Shown in pieces: positions 27,140-36,145 of a stretch of DNA of 64,000 nt. The notes under the pieces are model-generated. The model ran no database searches. It had not been told where the DNA came from and worked only from the letters and a program-made list of their open reading frames with translations. A program made the position numbers and the translations under genes. Position 1 is the stretch's first letter, and each line of letters starts with the position of its first letter. The DNA comes from Psychrobacillus glaciei (lineage in GTDB: Bacteria > Bacillota > Bacilli > Bacillales_A > Planococcaceae), in the NCBI RefSeq assembly GCF_008973485.1, contig NZ_CP031223.1, positions 2,294,001 to 2,358,000 of the forward strand, in the 5' to 3' direction.

Positions 27140-29012
27140 GGCAAGTAGACCACTGGAACCTCCCCAGTAGCCCCTCTCAGAACCGGACGTGAACCTCTCA
27201 GCTCATCCGGCTCCCATTATTCAGCCGTAGGCTTTATTCCTAGTTCCCAATGTTTGAAGAGCTTAGGATTCTGAACAGCAATCCTACCCATAAAACGTTC
27301 CGCATTTTTCTTATGACGAGCAAGTCTTTTATATTTCTTTCTTGCCCACATGATTAAGGCTTTATTAATATGCCTTAAACTAGAATACATTTCGGATTTG
27401 TAGAACTTTCCATAGTAATTAATCCATCCTTGAATAGCTGAGTTAAACATCATCGATAAGTCAAAGAGTTCTTTATTTGCCTTCAATTGCAGTTTCCAAC
27501 CTCTTACTTTTTGCCGGATTGATTTCTTGGATTTATTGCTGATAGCGGGAGTGAAATTCACAAAGTGTTTTCCCCACCTGTTTTTCGACAGTCTCGGTCT
27601 AAACGTATACCCTAGAAAATCAAACGATATATTTTCATGCTCTTCTTTTCTATCTGCATCCTTACAATAAATAATTTTGGTTTTAGTTGGATGAAGTTCG
27701 AGCTTACATATATTCATTCTCTCGTTTAAAGATTCAAGCAACTTTTTCGCTTCATCCTCTGTCTGACAGTGGATGACTGCGTCATCCGCATATCTAGCAA
27801 ATGGATTGTTAGGATGATTGATTGCCATCCATTTATCAAACGTATAGTGAAGAAATAAATTTGCTAATACCGGACTTATGACCCCACCTTGCGGTGTGCC
27901 AGAGATACGTTCTATTATTCCTTCTTTCGTTTGAAACGGTGCTCTTAACCATCTTTTGATGTATACCTTTATCCACTCGACTTTTGTATGCTTTTCTACC
28001 GCTCTCATTAATAAATCATGGTCTATATTATCGAATAAACCTTTAATATCGAATTCAAGTACCCAATTGTACTTCCAACATCTTTTCCGAGTGATCTCTA
28101 ACGCTTGAATGGCACTTTTCTTCGGTCTGTATCCATAGGAATCTTCATGAAAGAATGGTTCTACCGAAGGTTCAAAATATAATTTCACTGTCATTTGTGC
28201 AATTCTATCCGACACAGTTGGAATTCCAAGTGTCCTTGTACCCCCAGCTTTCTTTGGTATTTCTACAGCTTTAACAGCTGGAGGAAAATAACTGCCAGAT
28301 GACATTCGGTTCCATATTTTATACAGGTTATCTTTGAGATTTTCTTCAAACTCTGCTATGGATTGCTCATCAATTCCTGCTGACCCTTTGTTTGCTTTAA
28401 CTCTTAGAAAAGCTTCATATACTACGTTTTTGGATATAACATACGACTTTGTTTTATGCATAAGTTCCTCCCAGTTTGTTGGTTGACTTGTTTATAAAAC
28501 TGAATAATATAACCCCTTTGCTCCATCTCCGTTAGGAGATTTCATTGCTACTACGAGTTATTCCGCCCCTATACATGGCATTGGTACTCTGATTCTTGTG
28601 GGGCTTCCACTTGAAATCTCTCCCTTAGCATCCATGTCGTAGGTTCCCACGTTCCACACAAAAGCCTGTATTAAGTTCACGCCGCCTTTATACCGGTCAC
28701 CGAACGGACAGTAAACAGGTTTCCTCCGAACTAATCCTGAGTTAACGACCCCCCTCAGTTTTGATGACATCTCTACGCTTTCGATACTTCATCAGCGGTT
28801 CAATGGTTTTCGTCTCCTTAATACATACCTGACAGAGTCATGCTCTGCCTTTTCCCCTAACGCTCAATACCATAGCTTTTGACTATAGCACCTTAGGGCG
28901 GTTTGCAATCTCTACCTGTATAGCGATTGCGAGAGGCCTTCTCTCATCTTATGTGCAGCATAGCTTACAAAGTTTACTTCTTAAGCACACTTCGTTTGCT
29001 TTCGTGGCACAC
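27140..29012 (-). mobile_element. group II intron nested in the outer RT gene (inner twintron member)
   Basis: About 1.87 kb. 5' end GTGTGCC directly after the codons for YADD of the outer RT. Domain V near 27160-27200 (GAGCCGGATGAG ... TTCACGTCCGGTTCT, GAGAGGGGC). If exon 2 begins at TTAAAATC the outer frame resumes as YADD-(L/F)KIIC. The 3' boundary is uncertain by a few bases because the AY rule is not obvious. Same insertion point in the second copy. Confidence 0.82.
27217..28461 (-). CDS. ltrA: inner intron reverse transcriptase/maturase
   Basis: 414 residues. Group II RT landmarks: KANKGSAGIDEQSIAEF (RT0/1), GGTRTLGIPTVSDRIAQ (RT2), SYGYRPKKSAIQAL (RT2a), VLEFDIKGLFDNIDHDLLM (RT3), GTPQGGVISPVLANLFLHY (RT4), FARYADDAVIHC with the catalytic YADD, and FDFLGYTFRPR (RT7). 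The maturase X domain follows with IQGWINYYGKFY. No HNH endonuclease, so it is a different lineage from the outer protein. Start ATG 28461 with GGGAGG upstream. Intact. Confidence 0.9.
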   Translation of the reverse strand: MHKTKSYVISKNVVYEAFLRVKANKGSAGIDEQSIAEFEENLKDNLYKIWNRMSSGSYFPPAVKAVEIPKKAGGTRTLGIPTVSDRIAQMTVKLYFEPSVEPFFHEDSYGYRPKKSAIQALEITRKRCWKYNWVLEFDIKGLFDNIDHDLLMRAVEKHTKVEWIKVYIKRWLRAPFQTKEGIIERISGTPQGGVISPVLANLFLHYTFDKWMAINHPNNPFARYADDAVIHCQTEDEAKKLLESLNERMNICKLELHPTKTKIIYCKDADRKEEHENISFDFLGYTFRPRLSKNRWGKHFVNFTPAISNKSKKSIRQKVRGWKLQLKANKELFDLSMMFNSAIQGWINYYGKFYKSEMYSSLRHINKALIMWARKKYKRLARHKKNAERFMGRIAVQNPKLFKHWELGIKPTAE

Positions 29013-29850
29013 GGTCATCAGCATACCTAACTATGTAGCCTTCTTTTAAGTGTGTGCGCTTTTTTGCGAGAAGTTGACCTTCTCTGGTCTTAAAAGATTT
29101 ATGGAGAGGGAATAGTTCCCATTGATTCGCTACCCATTGGTCCAATTCATTCAGTACAATATTAGACAATAATGGCGAAATCAAGCCTCCTTGCGGAGAA
29201 CCTTTTGTTGGAATACCTTCTCCATCTATTTCAGCTTTTAACATTTTGGATATACAGGCAAGAACCTGTCTATCTTGAATACCTAAATTCCATAGCTGCT
29301 TAATAAGTAAGGAATGATTGATATTATCAAAGAACCCTTTGATATCAACGTCTACAACGTAATGAAGTTTCGACTGATTAACTAGAAATTGAATTCTTGC
29401 CATCGCATGATGAGTAGACCGTTGAGGTCTAAATCCGTAGCTATGATTATAAAAATGAGCCTCTGCAATAGGTTCTAAGACTTGCTTAAAACACTGTTGT
29501 ATAATTCTATCTAGAATACATGGAATACCTAATGGTCGCATCTTGCCATTATCTTTTTCGATCAGTTTACGTCTAACTTTCTTTGGGCGATAATTATTAA
29601 GCTTACTTTGTATTTCTTCTATTAATTCGTTCTCTGATTGTTTCTCTATGTCTACAATAGTTTTACCATCTGTTCCAGGGGTCTTCGACCCTTTATTTGA
29701 CTTAATTGTTCGATACGCTAATAAAATGTTATTCCTCGACGTGATGATGTCGTATAGAGAGTGGAATGATTCTTTATCTTTGGCTCGTTCATGTAAGTCT
29801 GTAAAGGTATCTGTCATCTCATAATAATCCCAATATCGGAGAGCTTGCAC
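29013..29850 (-). CDS. outer intron RT/maturase, N-terminal part
   Basis: Residues: TIKSNKGSKTPGTDGKTI (RT0/1), GKMRPLGIPCILDRIIQQCF (RT2), SYGFRPQRSTHHAMA (RT2a), VVDVDIKGFFDNINHSLLI (RT3), GSPQGGLISPLLSN (RT4), ending at IVRYADD (RT5). The inner intron begins right after the second Asp; without splicing the frame adds about ten residues and stops at 28981. A frameshift separates this start from a further upstream ATG that is open in the second copy. Confidence 0.8.
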
Positions 29851-30646
29851 TGTGGCATCATTCCTCTTTGAAGTGATGTTCCCACGTTCTTACCCGACCG
29901 GTGCAATGCACAATTGAAAAATAATTATTACTTATCACTAGACTTGGGGCTGTTCCTCCACCCCCATTACAGAGGTTTCACTGGTCGTACCCCTACCCTC
30001 ATAAGGACAAATACATTTCACCATAAGGCTTATAGCAACCGTTTCGGGTGACAGCCCTTGAATCAACGTTCCTTACTTTCCAAGTACCTTACAACGTAGC
30101 TATACATTCTAAACGTAGGTGCTTCCTTTAAGCCTGTGAACTGGATACCGCCATTGTTCGGTATAGTGTATTTCAGAGGGTGCATTTTTACTTTACACCG
30201 TTCACCCCATCGTTTGATGGTACACAAGTTTCCTCATGTTCTAACTTTAGACCCGTACCTTCGGAAAATTCGTCAGTTCCTTTTCATGGGAACTATTCTC
30301 ACCATATCTAGTTTTTCAGCCATGCGGTCTATCCCTCGGCATACCTTTTCCTTAAGAATGGCTTTAGCCTAGTTCAACCGAATCTACCTGTGCTTCACAC
30401 CCCATGACCAGTCAATCAGGACGCATGCAGGAGTATTGATGGGATAGTTTCTGGAAACATGGCTCCATCATTCCTATCCTCCGTTGTAAAGTTAAAATTT
30501 ATTTTTATAAATCTCCTGTATTTTCAAGCCAGAAGGCGCTTATAACAGAACTTGTCGCGCGCACCCGTTAGTTGAAGTACAAATATTTACACTGATTGTC
30601 AGTGGACTGCTAATTGGGTAAGTACCTTACAATCGATAAGAATAAA

Positions 30647-30674
30647 AATCCACGAGTTTATAAACTCGTGGATT
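30647..30674. terminator. terminator hairpin containing a stop codon
   Basis: 28-bp perfect palindrome, AATCCACGAGTTTA and its complement, with T-rich flanks. The stop codon of the 30658-30984 gene lies at its centre. Confidence 0.75.
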
Positions 30675-30984
30675 TTATCTTTTTATATAAAAAATAATTG
30701 TATATGAAATCGACTATTGAAACGAAATAGGCAAAACCGACAATTAATAATACGGGGGAATCGTAACCGTAATAAATAAAGTCTTGTGAATGTTGAGAAA
30801 GGAACCAAATTGTTGTTATGACGAAAAGAAAAATATCGAAAGCGATACATAGTGGGCGTTTAATGTTTTTTAGAGCAAAATTAAAAACGATAATTCTAAA
30901 AATAACAAATAGGAATAAACAAAAAAAATAAGCGGCGGTAGTATAGATGATTGATGGCTGAAATGATTCTGGTATCGTCGGCAT
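30658..30984 (-). CDS. small integral membrane protein
   Basis: 108 residues, about three membrane spans (YTTAAYFFCLFLFVIFRIIV, PLCIAFDIFLFVITTIWFL, LLIVGFAYFVSIVDFIYNYF) and a Lys-rich C-terminus. AAAGGGG precedes the ATG by about 9 bases. Family unknown. Cargo between s10 and s11. Confidence 0.6.
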   Translation of the reverse strand: MPTIPESFQPSIIYTTAAYFFCLFLFVIFRIIVFNFALKNIKRPLCIAFDIFLFVITTIWFLSQHSQDFIYYGYDSPVLLIVGFAYFVSIVDFIYNYFLYKKIKSTSL

Positions 30985-31021
30985 CAGTATAAACCCCTTT
31001 GAATAATTTTATAAATAGTTT

Positions 31022-31148
31022 ATCGATTGGAGTTGTTATAAAGTACGAAACGAAATTATGATTCTATAATTGTTATATAATGCAAAAAGGTATGATTTTG
31101 ATATTGCATACGAATTAGACGAGCAAAAAGAATCATTATTGAACTTAC
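31022..31148 (+). other. gene remnant next to the 283-bp element
   Basis: The plus strand reads YNAKRYDFDIAYELDEQKES with no start. It runs into TTATTGAACTTAC, which is the beginning of an array left half (s11). Decayed cargo of unknown family. Confidence 0.35.
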
Positions 31149-31431
31149 CTCCCTCTATAAACATTGAGATATCAACGGTTTTCATCACTTCGTGATTAAA
31201 GAAAAATATTTTTCTCTTCTCTGATAAACAGAGTCTTGAATTTATAGATTTTATTACCAAGTTGAGCGTACGCTTCGCTAAAACTAATGGAAATCATTAG
31301 CTTTTATCTCCATTATTTCGATGCACAATGGATCTCTGCGATGCTTATGACGACGTACCCTCCCATGTCTCTTAGCGTCAACGCGCTTACATTCCTTCGT
31401 TCGGTCTATTCATAAGGCAGAGGCCTGCTAA
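31149..31431. mobile_element. 283-bp non-coding element, copy A
   Basis: Nearly identical to 38504-38786. Starts TCCCTCTATAAACATTGAG and ends CAGAGGCCTGCTAAG, no terminal inverted repeats, no ORF of its own. Inserted in the left half of an array site between CTAAAC and CTGCCCC in the better preserved copy. Possibly a non-autonomous IS110-type element (inference). Confidence 0.65.
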
Positions 31432-31439
31432 GCTGCCCC

Positions 31440-32910
31440 GGGGACTCATAGTCTAAGTTTAGTAATATTGCCGGCTTCTCCGTATCATCCTTTTTGTTAT
31501 AGCTCTTTGATTGAAATGCTTACGCTGCCTCTCCGAGACAGTAGAGATCTTTCATCATAAGTTGCTCGTTAAAATACACTTTCTTTTTACAAATCCCATG
31601 TAATATTTTTAGTAATTTACCACAGAGTACTACCATCGATTGCTTGCCCCTTAAGGGATTCTGATTCCTTGTGGTGTAGTATTCATGAAGTTGTTTGAAT
31701 GCTAGGTTATGCCGAATCAAAGGAACAATCACTTTGAAAAGGATATGTCTAAGTCTCTTACGTCCACGTTTTGATATATGTTTTTGACCCTTATGTTGAC
31801 CAGAAGAGTTTTCACGTAATGTTAGTCCCGCTAGTTTAATGAGTTGGCGTGGATTTTCGTAAAGTGAAAAGCTCCCTACTTCGGAAAGTAGATCAACAAT
31901 CGTCGCATCACCTAAACCTGGTACTGACGCGAGTAGGTCATATTCCATCGTTGTCTTTGCCATTTCAGTTAATTGGTCATTCACTGCTTCGATTTCAGCT
32001 TCTAATAAGCGAAACTGACGTAGGAGTGTGGCGATTTCATGTTTGGCCATCTTTTGTCCTTCTGTCAGTCCAATAGAGTTTGAAGCCTTTTCAATGAGTA
32101 GCTTAGCTTTTGGTAGTTGTGGAGCTCTCATACCCCCTACCTGACGGTAGAGAAATACAAGTTCTTCCGCGGTTTTCCCTTGAATGTCCTGTGGCATTGG
32201 TGTTCTTTCTAATGCAGTAAGTGCCATTTTTCCGAAAGAAGGAAAGACTTGAGTGAATTCAGGAAAATATCGATCGAGCCAACGAATGATTCGATTTTTA
32301 ATACTTGCTAGATCCTCCGTTAACTTTGATCTAAGAGTAGAACCAATCCGTAGTTCAGCTTCTACTTCTTTTAATATTCGCGGATAGCTAAAGCGTCCAT
32401 CTTTCAATAATCGCGCGATGACTAATGCATCTTTTTTATCATTTTTAGTCGGCAAATTATCATCAAGTTCTTTCGAACGTTTGACGTGCATTGGATTTAC
32501 CATGACAAGTGGAATGTCGTATTGATCTAAAAAATAGGCTAAGTTCATCCAGTAGTGACCTGTTGGTTCAATGCCGACGATGACTTCCGTTTTCTGTGTT
32601 TCCAGCAGCGTTTGTCTAATTTTTTCATACAAGCTTTCGAATCCTTCTTTTGATTGATGTACAGAAAATGCTTTTTCTATCACACGTCCTCGTTCATCGA
32701 CAAAGCAGGCGTAATGCACGTGCTTCGCTATGTCTATACCAACGACGAGTGTATTTTCAGTTACTTGATTAATTTTGTTATTCATTTTAGAATGCATTTA
32801 GGAGTCCTCCTTGTAGATGATGGGTAAATGGTCGTTGACACTCAGCATCATACTAGAGGTCTCTTTTTTCTGCAAGACCCCGAACATCTTTCAAACAGGA
32901 ATGCTGCCCC
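31440..32910 (-). mobile_element. IS110-family insertion sequence
   Basis: Bounded by the direct repeat GCTGCCCC (31432-31439 and 32903-32910), without inverted ends, as is usual for IS110. Non-coding flanks of about 80 and 110 bases surround the transposase gene. The target is the spacer of the array left half (GCTGCCCC-GTTAG). Confidence 0.8.
31520..32797 (-). CDS. IS110-family DEDD transposase
   Basis: 425 residues. N-terminal RuvC-like DEDD domain beginning VVGIDIAKHVHYACFVD, with EPTGHYWMNLAYFLD and NPMHVKRSKELDDNLPTKND then KKDALVIARLL. A coiled-coil middle and a C-terminal transposase-20 domain follow (LASVPGLGDATIVDLLSEVG, SGQHKGQKHISKRGRKRLRH) with the catalytic serine region. AAGGAGG lies 8 bases before ATG 32797. 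IS110 enzymes are guided by a bridge RNA from the element's non-coding end; such an RNA could lie at 32798-32910. Full length. Confidence 0.9.
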   Translation of the reverse strand: MHSKMNNKINQVTENTLVVGIDIAKHVHYACFVDERGRVIEKAFSVHQSKEGFESLYEKIRQTLLETQKTEVIVGIEPTGHYWMNLAYFLDQYDIPLVMVNPMHVKRSKELDDNLPTKNDKKDALVIARLLKDGRFSYPRILKEVEAELRIGSTLRSKLTEDLASIKNRIIRWLDRYFPEFTQVFPSFGKMALTALERTPMPQDIQGKTAEELVFLYRQVGGMRAPQLPKAKLLIEKASNSIGLTEGQKMAKHEIATLLRQFRLLEAEIEAVNDQLTEMAKTTMEYDLLASVPGLGDATIVDLLSEVGSFSLYENPRQLIKLAGLTLRENSSGQHKGQKHISKRGRKRLRHILFKVIVPLIRHNLAFKQLHEYYTTRNQNPLRGKQSMVVLCGKLLKILHGICKKKVYFNEQLMMKDLYCLGEAA

Positions 32911-33026
32911 TTTAGTTCAATAAGAAAAATGCTTTACTCCTTCTTGAAGTAAAGCGCCTGTAGTCGAAGAAGAAACTCAGTACTGTGAACTGACCTAGCG
33001 ATATGAGACACATATAAAACACCTTT

Positions 33027-33863
33027 TTAGGCTGCCGCAATGCCAAATTCTTTTGGCGTAAGGTAGCCTAATTTTTCTTGGATCCGTTCTTCATTGTAAT
33101 GACGAATATACTCGTCAATTCTTTGCACAACACTGACATTACTTAATGAATTAAACTTGGCTAGGCTAAACTCTTCTGTTTTTAAACTAGAATGAAAGGA
33201 CTCAATTACTGCATTATCCCAACAGTTTCCACGTCTGGACATACTGCTAACTAAATGGTTTTCCTTCAAGGCATTTTGATAAGCATACGATGTATAGACA
33301 CTTCCTTGATCAGAATGAACAATAACACCTTGGGGGTTTCCGCGAGCTATTAACGCTTCACGCAACGTATCCATGACTAACGGAGTCTGTTGGTGATTAT
33401 AAAGCTTATAAGTGACAATTTCATTGTTATATAAATCCATGATCGTCGAAAGATATAATGTGACGCTACCATATTGAATATACGTAATATCCGTTACCCA
33501 TTTTTCGTTCGGTTTACTAGCTATAAAGTTACGATTCAATACATTTGGGGCAATTACTACTGACTCACCTTGAGATTTCCATTTTCTTTTTTGCTTTACT
33601 TTGCATTGAAGATGAAACTTTTGCATGGTTTTCTGAACGGTATTGCGGTCTAATTTAATTCCATAATCTCTTTTCAATAACGCCTTTATTTTACGATGAC
33701 CATTGCGGTATTTCGTTTTCTTGCATAGTTCGATGATTGCTTCTTCTGCTAAGGTTAAAATCTTCTCAACACCTTCAGCTAACCAACGATAAAAGCTGGA
33801 ACGTGGTATTTCTAAGGCTGATAAAATGACACTTACTGTATAGTTTTTCCGGAACTTTTCCAC
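33027..33863 (-). CDS. IS3-family transposase OrfB, copy 1
   Basis: 278 residues with the integrase triad D (VTDITYIQYG), D (VHSDQGSVYTS), E (DNAVIESFHSS) and an N-terminal HTH_21-like segment (KYRNGHRKIKALLKRDYGIK). Expressed as an OrfAB fusion by frameshifting in this family. Differs from copy 2 at only a few residues. Confidence 0.92.
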   Translation of the reverse strand: MEKFRKNYTVSVILSALEIPRSSFYRWLAEGVEKILTLAEEAIIELCKKTKYRNGHRKIKALLKRDYGIKLDRNTVQKTMQKFHLQCKVKQKRKWKSQGESVVIAPNVLNRNFIASKPNEKWVTDITYIQYGSVTLYLSTIMDLYNNEIVTYKLYNHQQTPLVMDTLREALIARGNPQGVIVHSDQGSVYTSYAYQNALKENHLVSSMSRRGNCWDNAVIESFHSSLKTEEFSLAKFNSLSNVSVVQRIDEYIRHYNEERIQEKLGYLTPKEFGIAAA

Positions 33864-33874
33864 GATTTGAAGAA

Positions 33875-34192
33875 CTATGTGTTTTTCAACTCCTTTATCA
33901 TTTCCAAATACTTTTTTAGAATCTCATTCTCCATTTTTAAATGGTTCATCTGCGTATCTTTCTTCTCTTCTTCACTTTTAAAATCAGGCCCATGCCCAAA
34001 CGTATATTGTTTCCCAATCGGTTGGTCAAAACGATGAATTTCATTCGCTCTATACCATCTCATCCATGTCTCAACTTGAGATTTATTCTTAATTCCGTAT
34101 TTCTCCATAATTTCTTTCGTTGTTAGTTTACCACTCATTTTTTCTTTGACGACTGCCCATTTAATCTCGCTTGTATACACGTTTTTGCCCAT
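33875..34192 (-). CDS. IS3-family transposase OrfA, copy 1
   Basis: 105 residues. Helix-turn-helix around KMSGKLTTKEIMEKYGIKN and a C-terminal coiled coil (KMENEILKKYLEMIKEL). AGGTG ribosome site upstream of ATG. Overlapping operon with OrfB. Confidence 0.9.
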   Translation of the reverse strand: MGKNVYTSEIKWAVVKEKMSGKLTTKEIMEKYGIKNKSQVETWMRWYRANEIHRFDQPIGKQYTFGHGPDFKSEEEKKDTQMNHLKMENEILKKYLEMIKELKNT

Positions 34193-34289
34193 GCAAAAAC
34201 ACCTCCGATTTAAGTACTTGTTTTAAGTGTACCATTACCGAAGGTGTTTTATATTGTCTCACTATTTTAGGTTAGTCCACTGGTAATAA

Positions 34290-34418
34290 TTAAAGCAGTA
34301 CTTTTTTTTCAATCGCTTTTATCCTATCTTCTAATTCTTTATTTTTCTTTCTTACTTTGTCTACATAAAATGCAGAACTAAAACCAAACCCTAAAGCTAA
34401 CCATGTAATAAATTCCAT
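34290..34418 (-). CDS. 42-residue membrane/coiled-coil protein, cassette copy 1
   Basis: Starts MEFITWLALGFGFSSAFYV, a single membrane span, followed by VRKKNKELEDRIKAIEKK, a short charged coiled coil. GGAG 7-8 bases before ATG. The gene and its flanks are identical to 48736-48864 in an unrelated position of the array. Function unknown; size and layout resemble small membrane regulators or holin-like peptides, but this is only a shape comparison. Confidence 0.7.
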   Translation of the reverse strand: MEFITWLALGFGFSSAFYVDKVRKKNKELEDRIKAIEKKVLL

Positions 34419-34477
34419 TTTCAATCTCCTTTCATTCTCATTTAAAAATTGTTATTTATATCCAGATTATAACACCT

Positions 34478-34553
34478 CTTATTGAACTAAACTGCTGCGT
34501 TAGTAAAAAAGGCTTTACTCCTTATTGAAGTAAAGCACCCGTTAGTTTAAGAA
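34478..34553 (-). repeat. attC-like site s12 (reference copy)
   Basis: CTTATTGAACTAAACTGCTGC then GTTAGT; hairpin GGCTTTACTCC...GAAGTAAAGC; ACCCGTTAGTTTAAGAAG. Outer arms CTTATTGAACTAA and TTAGTTTAAGAAG pair with two mismatches. Confidence 0.9.
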
Positions 34554-34572
34554 GAAAGATTTTTGATTCGAC

Positions 34573-35106
34573 TCAATAATCAATAGAATTAGCTATTTCA
34601 ACTAAGTTTTCGGGAGTAACTTTATCTGAAACTCGCTTATCGACACTCAGCATATACTGCCAATTTTCTCTTTCAAAAACAAGCACGTTAAAACCTGAAA
34701 TAGTCATATAAGTGGCTTCATTCCCATTATTTAATTCAAAGGTTTTTAACACATACTTCTCTCGTTTAGGAATGCCGTACTTAATAGGTCGAACATCAAT
34801 TTTATAATGATTTTCAGATGATAAATCACTGATAAATTCTACTTCAAATGAGTCATTGGTGTCTCCCTCTAAATCATTAAATCTTCCGAAATGATGAGTG
34901 AAGCTTATCGGGGGAACTCTAAGTGGCAGCTTTAGTCTTTGTTTAAAATGTTGTTCAAAATCCTTAGATGCTTCTTCCACAGTCTTATATCCGATTTCAG
35001 GATATATTACTTCATAAGGACTGGGCTTATTGTTTGCAGTTGCAAATACGGTCAATAAGAATAACAAACAAAATGAAAGTAGGAATAGGGAAATAGTTCT
35101 GGTCAT
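34573..35106 (-). CDS. secreted hypothetical protein
   Basis: 177 residues with a clear signal peptide (SLFLLSFCLLFLLTVFATA) and a mature domain containing VIYPEIGYKTVEEASKDFEQ and, at the C-terminus, WQYMLSVDKRVSDKVTPENL. The ending resembles DUF4367-type extracytoplasmic domains (low confidence). GAGGTG upstream of ATG. Cargo between s12 and s13. Confidence 0.6.
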   Translation of the reverse strand: MTRTISLFLLSFCLLFLLTVFATANNKPSPYEVIYPEIGYKTVEEASKDFEQHFKQRLKLPLRVPPISFTHHFGRFNDLEGDTNDSFEVEFISDLSSENHYKIDVRPIKYGIPKREKYVLKTFELNNGNEATYMTISGFNVLVFERENWQYMLSVDKRVSDKVTPENLVEIANSIDY

Positions 35107-35175
35107 TTTTCTTCACCTCAAAGTATCTTTAGGTGTATTATTCCCAGCTTAATGAAAATTATTTAATTGACATTT

Positions 35176-35259
35176 CTTGTTGAACTAAACTGCGTACTTT
35201 AGTTCAATAAGATAAAATGCTTTACTCCCTCTTGAAGTAAAGCACCCGTTAGTTTAAGT
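35176..35259 (-). repeat. attC-like site s13
   Basis: CTTGTTGAACTAAACTGCGT, ACTTTAGTTCAATAAG; hairpin TGCTTTACTCC...TTGAAGTAAAGC; ACCCGTTAGTTTAAGTAC and a TTCACAATCT tail. Confidence 0.88.
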
Positions 35260-35347
35260 ACAAACCTTCACAATCTCTTCATAGTGACCACAAATTAACT
35301 GTTTGGCTCAAACATATCATATTGTAAAAAGATTATCTAAAGACTAA

Positions 35348-36145
35348 TTAATCTTGAGATAATGGCACTTCAATAGTCTTAGTAGGTCTATTTATGTCTT
35401 GTTCCCATTTTTTTATGACTTCGTCAGTTGATTCTTCTAAATCTGCAACTGTCACTTTAATTTTATTGTCAGTAAGCCACTGAACATTTGTAATAGGCAA
35501 ATTGTAATTACTAAAATACTTATGATGTAAAGATGGTATTCTAGATTCGCCGCTAAATCCAAGATTGATTATAACTATTCTTTGTTTTGTTTTTTCACTA
35601 TTAGAAAGTAAAAACATGACATTTTCTTGATTTGGAGAATAGGTGATTTCACTTGTAACAATACCTTCTCCTAAAGGAGCTATTGTACTTGTTTTGCTCT
35701 CTAAAGTCAGATACGCACTAGCACAAACAGTTTTTCCACAATCAAATGTTACAAGATATGATGATGAAAATTTATTACTTATCGGTGTATATTTTAAGGT
35801 TGATAGTACATCTTCTTGTTTGCCATAGTTATTTTCTATTATGTAATCCAAGAAACCACTATACTCAACGTAGTCAAGTTCCACTATTTCACCACTTGAA
35901 GAATTAATCATTGTAATTGAGTCAGGAAGGCTTGCTGAAGAAGTATTAAACCCACTTTTCTCACGAATTACGGAGAAAACAAAAATAAGTGTTGCTGCTA
36001 AAACGACTATACCTACTATAGCAGGAACTAATGAATTACTTTTTTTGGATTGAATTGAATGCTGTCGGATTTTTTGAACAACATTTCTCTGTTGTTGTGT
36101 CGTATCACCAATTTTCATTTTTAATTGTCTTTTTATTTCATTCAT
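35348..36145 (-). CDS. probable anti-sigma factor (membrane protein)
   Basis: 265 residues. A cytoplasmic N-terminus of about 40 residues (MNEIKRQLKMKIGDTTQQQR), one membrane span (LVPAIVGIVVLAATLIFVFS), then an extracytoplasmic domain (GEIVELDYVEYSGFLDYIIE, TFDCGKTVCASAYLTLESKT). Start overlaps the end of the sigma gene by 8 bases, and the ribosome site GGGAGG lies within it, so the two are translationally coupled. No named domain recognised; the role is inferred from topology and position. Confidence 0.65.
   Translation of the reverse strand: MNEIKRQLKMKIGDTTQQQRNVVQKIRQHSIQSKKSNSLVPAIVGIVVLAATLIFVFSVIREKSGFNTSSASLPDSITMINSSSGEIVELDYVEYSGFLDYIIENNYGKQEDVLSTLKYTPISNKFSSSYLVTFDCGKTVCASAYLTLESKTSTIAPLGEGIVTSEITYSPNQENVMFLLSNSEKTKQRIVIINLGFSGESRIPSLHHKYFSNYNLPITNVQWLTDNKIKVTVADLEESTDEVIKKWEQDINRPTKTIEVPLSQD

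Larger units (their letters stand above)
26040..30560 (-). mobile_element. group II intron 1 (outer intron of a twintron)
   Basis: 4521 bp. The 5' end GCGCGACAAG is a variant of GUGCG. The 3' end is CTATTACTAAC (AY). Domain V near 26080-26120: GCGGAATGATG ... ATCACGTTCCGTGC then AGTAGGGG. The 5' 700 bases (29851-30560) are intron RNA without a gene. Target: after CTAACGGGTGC and before TTTACTTC, the spacer/box-3 junction of the array repeat. The intron's RT-HNH gene is itself split by a second intron at 27140-29012. Confidence 0.85.
25976..30577 (-). repeat. attC-like site s10, interrupted by intron 1
   Basis: Left CTTATTCAACTAACCTGCTG then CTTTAGTTCAATAAG; hairpin arm TACTTCACTCC...TTGAAGTAAA, a 4.5-kb intron, then GCACCCGTTAGTTGAAG. 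Removing the intron restores an ordinary site. Confidence 0.88.
31135..32972 (-). repeat. attC-like site s11, interrupted by the 283-bp element and IS110
   Basis: Left TTATTGAACTTAC, then the 283-bp element, CTGCCCC, the IS110 element, GCTGCCCC then TTTAGTTCAATAAG, hairpin ATGCTTTACTCC...GAAGTAAAGC, right GCCTGTAGTCGAAG. Three nested layers in one site. Confidence 0.75.
32986..34279 (-). mobile_element. IS3-family element, copy 1, with CTG target duplication
   Basis: 1294 bp. Inverted ends TGAACTGACCTA and complement of TAGGTTAGTCCA. Flanked by CTG on both sides. The empty site CAGTACTGGTAATAATT is present at 48721, so insertion is certain. Same length as copy 2 at 42745. Confidence 0.95.

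Noticed and set aside
28558..28770. 70-codon minus ORF in the intron
   Set aside because: Lies in the structured 5' RNA region of the inner intron; no coding features.
26181..29850. Diversity-generating retroelement or retron
   Set aside because: The reverse transcriptases carry group II maturase domains with domain V RNA beside them; no template/variable repeat pair or msr/msd-type structure was seen.
31036..31260. 74-codon minus ORF beside the 283-bp element
   Set aside because: Crosses the element boundary and has no ribosome site; the element is non-coding in its other copy.
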